The notes under the pieces: generated by a model
The model's input: the letters and a program-made list of their open reading frames with translations, nothing else
What the model was told of the DNA's origin: nothing
Database searches by the model: none
Shown: positions 59,422 through 64,000 of the stretch, one piece after another
How positions within the stretch are numbered: the first letter of the stretch is position 1
How the letters are laid out: each line of letters begins with the position of its first letter
Made by a program: the position numbers and the translations under genes
Source of the DNA: Cyanobacterium stanieri LEGE 03274
GTDB taxonomy: Bacteria; Cyanobacteriota; Cyanobacteriia; Cyanobacteriales; Cyanobacteriaceae
Direction: 5' to 3'
DNA: 64,000 nt
Assembly (NCBI RefSeq): GCF_015207825.1
Contig: NZ_JADEWC010000010.1
Location: 1 to 64,000 of the forward strand

Positions 59422-60339
59422 ATGGGTTATATTATTAGTACGGTAAATATGAAAGGAGGAGTAGGCAAAACTACTTTGACAGTTAATTTGGCTACCTGTT
59501 TAGCAAAAAATTTTAATAAAAGAGTTTTGGTTTTGGATTTAGATTCTCAAATTAGTGCGACTCTTAGTCTTCTAGCGCCCCAGGAATTTAGCAAATTACG
59601 TAAAAAAAGAAAAACTTTAGCCTACTTAATTGATAATATTGTTCAACCTAATCCCTATGCAAAATTAACCATTGAAGATATTATTACTAATAATATTTGT
59701 GGTGTTCAAAATTTATCTCTTTTACCAGGGGATATAGAATTATATGATGAATATTTAGTCTCAGAGATGATGCACCAAAAGTCGGTACAATCTGGTAATA
59801 CCGATAATTTTGATGAGGTTTGGAATGATTTTGAAAGGGTATTAGTTGATAAAATAGTTCGTCCCATTGCCCCTAACTATGATTTTATTATTATGGATTG
59901 TGCTCCAGGATATAATTTATTGACCAAAAGTGCGATCGCGGCTAGTGACTTTTACTTATTACCCGCAAGGCCCGAACCTTTATCGCTAGTGGGAATACAG
60001 TTGTTAGAAAGAAGAGTTAAAAACTTAAAAAAAGTACACGCTAAAATTAACCCTCTCAACCTAGACTTATTGGGCATTGTGTTTATTTTATCAGAAGGAG
60101 GACTTTTTGGACGTTACGATCGCTATTATTCCCAAGTAAAAAGGAGAGTAGAAAGAGATTTTAGTTCAGAAAAAATGTTTCCTACCGATATTCCCATGGA
60201 TGTCAACGTTGCCAAATCACTAGATATGTTTATGCCCGTAGTGATGTCTGCCCCCAATTGTTCAGCTTCTAAAGCCTTTAATAAGTTAACGGAAGAATTT
60301 TTGGAAAAAATAACTAAATATCAATCAAGTCAAAATTAG
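59422..60339 (+). CDS. ParA family ATPase (orphan)
   Basis: 305 aa. The deviant Walker A MKGGVGKTTL spans residues 10-19 with the signature Lys at 11. DSQISATLSLL and DFIIMDCAPGYNLLTKSAIAASD match ParA/MinD-type ATPases. No ParB-like gene is adjacent, so it may position a carboxysome, pilus or other cargo (inference). It is followed by a convergent DUF4278 gene. Confidence 0.88.
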   Translation: MGYIISTVNMKGGVGKTTLTVNLATCLAKNFNKRVLVLDLDSQISATLSLLAPQEFSKLRKKRKTLAYLIDNIVQPNPYAKLTIEDIITNNICGVQNLSLLPGDIELYDEYLVSEMMHQKSVQSGNTDNFDEVWNDFERVLVDKIVRPIAPNYDFIIMDCAPGYNLLTKSAIAASDFYLLPARPEPLSLVGIQLLERRVKNLKKVHAKINPLNLDLLGIVFILSEGGLFGRYDRYYSQVKRRVERDFSSEKMFPTDIPMDVNVAKSLDMFMPVVMSAPNCSASKAFNKLTEEFLEKITKYQSSQN

Positions 60340-60347
60340 CTTTTTAT

Positions 60348-60713
60348 TTAAACTGTATCCGAAGGTTTGTTATCAGTTTTTACCCCACGGTATTGAATAT
60401 TTTTCTTAGGAATATTCAGGGCAATTTGATGGGAAGAATTATAATTTAAACCCCTATAAATCATACCCTTAAAAAGACCATTTCCTTGATTATTTTTTAC
60501 TTCTACCTTCTCTATTGTATCCTTATCTTTTTCCTCCACAAGATTAATATCAGCATTAGTGGTTAACTTATCAATGGATTTTTGAGTAAACATCATGCCG
60601 ACAATCAAAATACCCAATAAAATTGGCGTGGGGGCAGAGATTAAACCGACAATTAAAGCTATCACTAGACTGAATACAGACACAGCTAGTCCAAAACAGA
60701 TAATTAATTCCAT
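60348..60713 (-). CDS. Two-helix membrane protein with DUF4278-like C-terminus
   Basis: About 121 aa. Two membrane helices cover residues about 2-45 (ELIICFGLAVSVFSLVIALIVGLI and PILLGILIVGMMF). The cytosolic tail has GMIYRGLNYNSS and IQYRGVK, resembling the YRGV repeats of DUF4278 proteins common in cyanobacteria. Function unknown. The start ATG at 60713 was chosen over ATG at 60743. It converges on the ParA gene. Confidence 0.7.
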   Translation of the reverse strand: MELIICFGLAVSVFSLVIALIVGLISAPTPILLGILIVGMMFTQKSIDKLTTNADINLVEEKDKDTIEKVEVKNNQGNGLFKGMIYRGLNYNSSHQIALNIPKKNIQYRGVKTDNKPSDTV

Positions 60714-60797
60714 GATGTATATAATTGAGAATGTATAGTTCACGTTAATAAAACATATGACTATATTAGAACATTATTGAGAGGAAGATATTAAAAA

Positions 60798-61082
60798 ATG
60801 GCAAAAGCTACTTGGAATGATGTGATTTTAGCTCAAAGTGAGCAATGCGAAATCGTTGAAGGTAATTATTATTTTCCTCCTGAAAGCATTAACCAAGAAT
60901 ATTTTAAACCAAGTCAAACCCACACCACTTGCGGTTGGAAAGGTATAGCAAGTTACTACACCCTAGCGGTTAATGGTGCAGAAAATAAAGACGCTGCGTG
61001 GTATTATCCTCAACCCAAACCAAAAGCAGAAAATATTAAAAACTATGTTGCTTTTTGGAGAGGTGTAAAAGTTGAATCGTAA
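60798..61082 (+). CDS. DUF427 domain protein
   Basis: 94 aa. MAKATWNDVILAQSEQCEIVEGNYYFPPESIN and TTCGWKGIASYYTLAVNG and AAWYYPQPKPKAENIKNYVAFWRGVKV match DUF427, a small beta-rich domain found alone or fused in many bacteria. Soluble, function unknown. The next gene starts 11 bp before its stop. Confidence 0.92.
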   Translation: MAKATWNDVILAQSEQCEIVEGNYYFPPESINQEYFKPSQTHTTCGWKGIASYYTLAVNGAENKDAAWYYPQPKPKAENIKNYVAFWRGVKVES

Positions 61083-62274
61083 CCCTAAATCGTTCAAATT
61101 GCCCCATAATGATTCCCTTCTTTTTAAAGTAGGTAATTGGTGGCATAACCATTTACCTAACCCCTCCTACGGTGGTTGGGTGCTTTTAGGTATCGCCCTT
61201 AGTTTTTTTGGTGCGGCCACCAATACCATGGCAGGATGGTTATATGTACTCAGTGGTACAGCCCTAGCCCTAACGGGGCTAAATATTTTCATTGCCTCCC
61301 AAACCGTCAAAAAATTGAAAATAAAACGTCTTCCCATCGAGCCTATTAGTGCTGGAGATGAATTATTAATCGAATTAGCGCTGACAAATCCAACTAAATC
61401 GGGTAAAAATTTTGTAGAAATAGTGGATCACTTGCCATTTATGCTCTCTAAGCCCGTTCATAGCTCCATAGAAACCTTTGCTCCCCAAGAAACGAAAAAA
61501 ATAACCTATTATGCTAAAGCCCCCACCAGAGGCATTTATCATTGGTATAACTTAGAGGTTAGGAGTGCTTCCCCCATTGGTTTATTTTATGCTCACAAAA
61601 TCAGAAATGTAGAAGCAAGGGCGATCGTTTATCCTCAAATTCTACCCCTCAAAAACTGTCCTCTCATTGACTATATTGGTAATGAGCAAACCCAACAAAA
61701 ACAAAGCGAAAAGCTATACCACAACGCCACAGAGGGAGTAACCAAAGCTATCCGACAATATCGATTTGGAGATCCTCCTAGGTTGATTCATTGGCGTAGT
61801 AGCGCCCGTTTTGGCGAACTACAAGTAAGGGAATTAGAAACCATCACAGGGGGGCAAGAAGTTGTTATATGTCTCGATAATAGTCAAGATTGGCATCAGG
61901 AATTATTTGAAAAAGCCGTCATTGCCACCGCTTCCCTTTATTTCTACTGTAGTCGTCAACAATTGGACGTTAAACTTTGGACTCCAAAAACTGGCACTAT
62001 CAAAGGTAATCATGTGGTGCTAGAGGCGCTCGCCGCCATTCAACCCCTAGAAACCAATAACAATAATCAAGAAGTTATAAAACCTACCCAACCCCTAGTC
62101 TGGTTATCGAACAGTTCCCATAGTCTTAAATCCCTTCCCCAAGGTAGTAGGTGGGTACTTTTTCCCCTCGAAAATGATGAACCCATGGGGGAACAAAATA
62201 TTGTTTCCTCAGGTCTTATATATCAACCCCATAACCCCCTAGAAAATCTTTTACAAAAACCCCTAAAACTCTGA
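61072..62274 (+). CDS. DUF58 domain-containing protein
   Basis: 400 aa. Two membrane helices near residues 33-75 (WVLLGIALSFFGAATNTMAGWLYVLSGTALALTGL) precede a large soluble part. DUF58 is recognised from IRQYRFGDPPRLIHWRSSARFGELQVRELE near 220, followed by a von Willebrand-like fold with the Asp in VVICLDNSQDW. DUF58 proteins often act with MoxR ATPases, but none is adjacent. The TTG start at 61072 overlaps the DUF427 gene by 11 bp and follows GAGAGG. Confidence 0.88.
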   Translation: MNRNPKSFKLPHNDSLLFKVGNWWHNHLPNPSYGGWVLLGIALSFFGAATNTMAGWLYVLSGTALALTGLNIFIASQTVKKLKIKRLPIEPISAGDELLIELALTNPTKSGKNFVEIVDHLPFMLSKPVHSSIETFAPQETKKITYYAKAPTRGIYHWYNLEVRSASPIGLFYAHKIRNVEARAIVYPQILPLKNCPLIDYIGNEQTQQKQSEKLYHNATEGVTKAIRQYRFGDPPRLIHWRSSARFGELQVRELETITGGQEVVICLDNSQDWHQELFEKAVIATASLYFYCSRQQLDVKLWTPKTGTIKGNHVVLEALAAIQPLETNNNNQEVIKPTQPLVWLSNSSHSLKSLPQGSRWVLFPLENDEPMGEQNIVSSGLIYQPHNPLENLLQKPLKL

Positions 62275-62423
62275 ATCCTTTCCACCAAAACCCTTAACGA
62301 ATTCTCTTTAAGAGAAAGTTAAGAAAGCGTAACAAAACCCCCCTTAATTAGTGGAAAAAAAATATAATTAGTGCTAGGATAACATTCAGACTAAAGAACA
62401 TCAGTTTAAGTCTTATATAAAAC

Positions 62424-62432
62424 GTGTGAGGA
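62424..62432 (+). promoter_or_regulatory. Shine-Dalgarno region of the porin with 9-nt match to Yfr1 motif
   Basis: GTGTGAGGA lies 5 bases before the porin ATG. It is the exact complement of nine contiguous bases (UCCUCACAC) of the conserved Yfr1 sRNA motif. In Prochlorococcus MED4 Yfr1 is reported to bind mRNAs of related outer membrane porins (som genes). Confidence 0.55.
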
Positions 62433-62437
62433 AAACA

Positions 62438-64000
62438 ATGAACAGAATTTTTTGGAAATCATTAAAAGTAACCCCAGCCCTTATCGGTGCAAGTTTACTG
62501 GTTAACGCTCAAGCACAAGCCAACGAAGAGTTCACCACAGCTCAATCTTTCGACACCAACAGCGAAATCATTGATCAACTAGACAAATACAGCGCAGAAG
62601 GTGCTTCCAACTCTCAAGGACAAGTAACTTCTGTAAACCAATTAAGTGACGTATCCCCCACCGACTGGGCATATGAAGCTCTACGTAGCTTAGTTGAACG
62701 TTACGGCTGTATCGTTGGTTACCCCGATCGCACCTTCAGAGGCAACCGTGCCTTGAGTCGTTATGAATTTGCCGCTGGTTTAAACGCCTGTATGCAATCC
62801 ATCGAACGTTTAATCGGTACCGGTGGCGTAAGCGAAGAAGACGTAGCCGCCCTCAGAAGATTAATTGCTGAATTTGAAACCGAACTAGCGGCCCTCGGTG
62901 CAAGAGTTGATAACCTCGAAGGTAGAGTAGCTTTCCTCGAAGATCACCAATTCTCCACCACCACCAAGTTAAACGGTGAAGTAATCATGGGTTTAACTGG
63001 AGCAGACAACGGTAACCAAATCATCTTCGGTGACAGATTCCGTTTAGCCTTAGAAACCAGCTTCACTGGTAGAGATACCCTCGTAACCCGTTTAGCAGGT
63101 GGTAACATCCAGAGTTTCACTGGCGGAGATTCCATCATCGGCGATCCAGGTGGTACTCTTAACCAAACCTTTAACCTTGGTGAAAACGGTAATAATGTTG
63201 ACCTAGACTGGTTAGCATACTACGCCCCCATCAGTGTCGGTAGCAGAGAGATTCAATTCTTCTTAGCCGCTGCCGGTGGTATCCACAGTGACTACGCCCC
63301 CACCACTAGCCCCTTCTTTGAAGACTTTGACGGTGGTAACGGTGCTTTATCTACCTTCGCATCTTCTAGCCCCATCTACAGAATTGGTTCTGGTGCTGGT
63401 ATCGGTGCAACCTTCCCCATTGGTAACTCTAGCTTTACCGTTGGTTACTTAGCCGCTAACGGAAATGATCCTTCCGACGGTGCAGGTTTATTTGATGGTG
63501 ATTACTCCGCCCTTGGACAATTAAACTTAGCTTTTGGTGAAAACTTCGACTTAGGTTTAACCTATATGCGTGGTTTCCACAAAGCGGGTTCTCCTTTATT
63601 CGGTGACATCACTGGTACTCTCGTAGCCAACAACCCTGTATTAACTGGAAGTCAGTTCTTAGATTATGAAAGTGACTCTTTCGGCGCCCAAGCAGCTTGG
63701 CGTGTTAGCCCCAGAGTAAGCATCAGCGGTTTCTTCAACTACACCGATGTTAACCTTTCTACCGACAACGTAGCTCTTTGCCCCGACAGCAACTGTAATG
63801 ATAATATCTACAGCTATGGTGGTGGAGTTGCATTCTTAGACCTTGCCAAAGAAGGTAGCGTATTAGGTTTATTCGCTGGGGTTCAACCTTACAGTACCAG
63901 AGCTCAAGACTTCGTTGATGGTGCTGGTCAACTTCCTTTAAATACCACTCCTTTCCACATTGAAGCATTCTACAAATACCCTGTTAACGATAATATCTCT
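62438..64000 (+). CDS. Iron uptake/SLH-type porin, truncated by window end
   Basis: 521 codons visible, no stop. MNRIFWKSLKVTPALIGASLLVNAQAQA is a signal peptide. An SLH domain (LSDVSPTDWAYEALRSLVERYGCIVGYPDRTFRGNRALSRYEFAAGLNACM) follows, then a short coiled coil (LRRLIAEFETELAALGARVDNLEGRVAFLEDH), then the beta-barrel rich in Gly and Asn. This is the Som/OprB-like outer membrane porin of cyanobacteria. Codons are strongly biased (AAC, ACC, TTC, GGT), pointing to high expression. The TTCTCTT-T-AAGAGAA palindrome at 62302-62316 lies upstream. Confidence 0.92.
   Translation, partial: MNRIFWKSLKVTPALIGASLLVNAQAQANEEFTTAQSFDTNSEIIDQLDKYSAEGASNSQGQVTSVNQLSDVSPTDWAYEALRSLVERYGCIVGYPDRTFRGNRALSRYEFAAGLNACMQSIERLIGTGGVSEEDVAALRRLIAEFETELAALGARVDNLEGRVAFLEDHQFSTTTKLNGEVIMGLTGADNGNQIIFGDRFRLALETSFTGRDTLVTRLAGGNIQSFTGGDSIIGDPGGTLNQTFNLGENGNNVDLDWLAYYAPISVGSREIQFFLAAAGGIHSDYAPTTSPFFEDFDGGNGALSTFASSSPIYRIGSGAGIGATFPIGNSSFTVGYLAANGNDPSDGAGLFDGDYSALGQLNLAFGENFDLGLTYMRGFHKAGSPLFGDITGTLVANNPVLTGSQFLDYESDSFGAQAAWRVSPRVSISGFFNYTDVNLSTDNVALCPDSNCNDNIYSYGGGVAFLDLAKEGSVLGLFAGVQPYSTRAQDFVDGAGQLPLNTTPFHIEAFYKYPVNDNIS

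Noticed and set aside
62302..62316. TTCTCTT-T-AAGAGAA palindrome before the porin as a DUF58 terminator
   Set aside because: The spacer is one base and no T-run follows, so a terminator role is not supported; a regulator site is possible but unproven.

Overview
The window comes from an AT-rich unicellular cyanobacterium, most likely of the Cyanobacterium/Geminocystis group (genus is inference). The signs are many HIP1 octamers (GCGATCGC), a plant-type ferredoxin-dependent glutamate synthase, an F420-hydrogenase-like divinyl chlorophyllide reductase, a cyAbrB regulator, a GlgA2-type glycogen synthase and an SLH-type porin. It is ordinary chromosome: about 58 protein genes, two tRNAs and many small dispersed repeats. 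I see no prophage, transposase, CRISPR array, rRNA or recognisable defence island.

Layout. 1-9.3 kb: the end of a 7TM-HD phosphohydrolase, a 159-bp tandem repeat array, coaE, eno, aroA, gnd, a CAT-anticodon tRNA, a DUF1997 protein, a rhomboid protease and an acetyltransferase. 9.4-18.2 kb: a His-rich exported protein, csaB, an M90 peptidase, gpsA, tRNA-Pro, an LRAT-fold protein, a Gfo/Idh oxidoreductase, the pyrH-frr pair and an M16 peptidase. 18.3-27.6 kb: glsF, a CPBP protease, cyAbrB, sdhB-queA and a Fur-family regulator. 27.8-37.9 kb: an S9 peptidase, an alpha/beta hydrolase, a WcaI-like glycosyltransferase, several conserved unknowns, a glutathione transferase and acetolactate synthase. 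38.3-46.7 kb: recA, fcl and gmd (GDP-fucose), bciB, glgA, glnB, mini-RNase III and a STAS protein. 46.8-64 kb: an exported small protein, a coiled-coil membrane protein, amt, ilvD, a TPR protein, murC-murB, a GspC/PilP-like protein, birA with a JAB peptidase, cutA, an orphan ParA, a DUF4278 protein, DUF427-DUF58 and a porin cut by the window end.

How genes work together. Nitrogen assimilation is represented by amt (ammonium uptake), glsF (GOGAT) and glnB (PII). Envelope and surface-sugar functions include murC/murB, csaB, gmd/fcl, the WcaI-like transferase and the porin. Translation and nucleotide functions include pyrH-frr, queA and mrnC.

The most interesting material is small-scale: (i) a dispersed intergenic element whose 20-bp palindrome shows compensatory arm changes between copies; (ii) a 159-bp repeat amplified in tandem directly before coaE, with a diverged copy before ilvD; (iii) palindromic repeats inside the glsF and mrnC reading frames; (iv) 9-10 nt matches to the known Yfr1 sRNA motif over the ribosome binding sites of the porin and acetolactate synthase; (v) a probable AUU start codon for the STAS gene; and (vi) a 12-bp inverted repeat in the glsF leader. 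No clearly new multi-gene system stands out.
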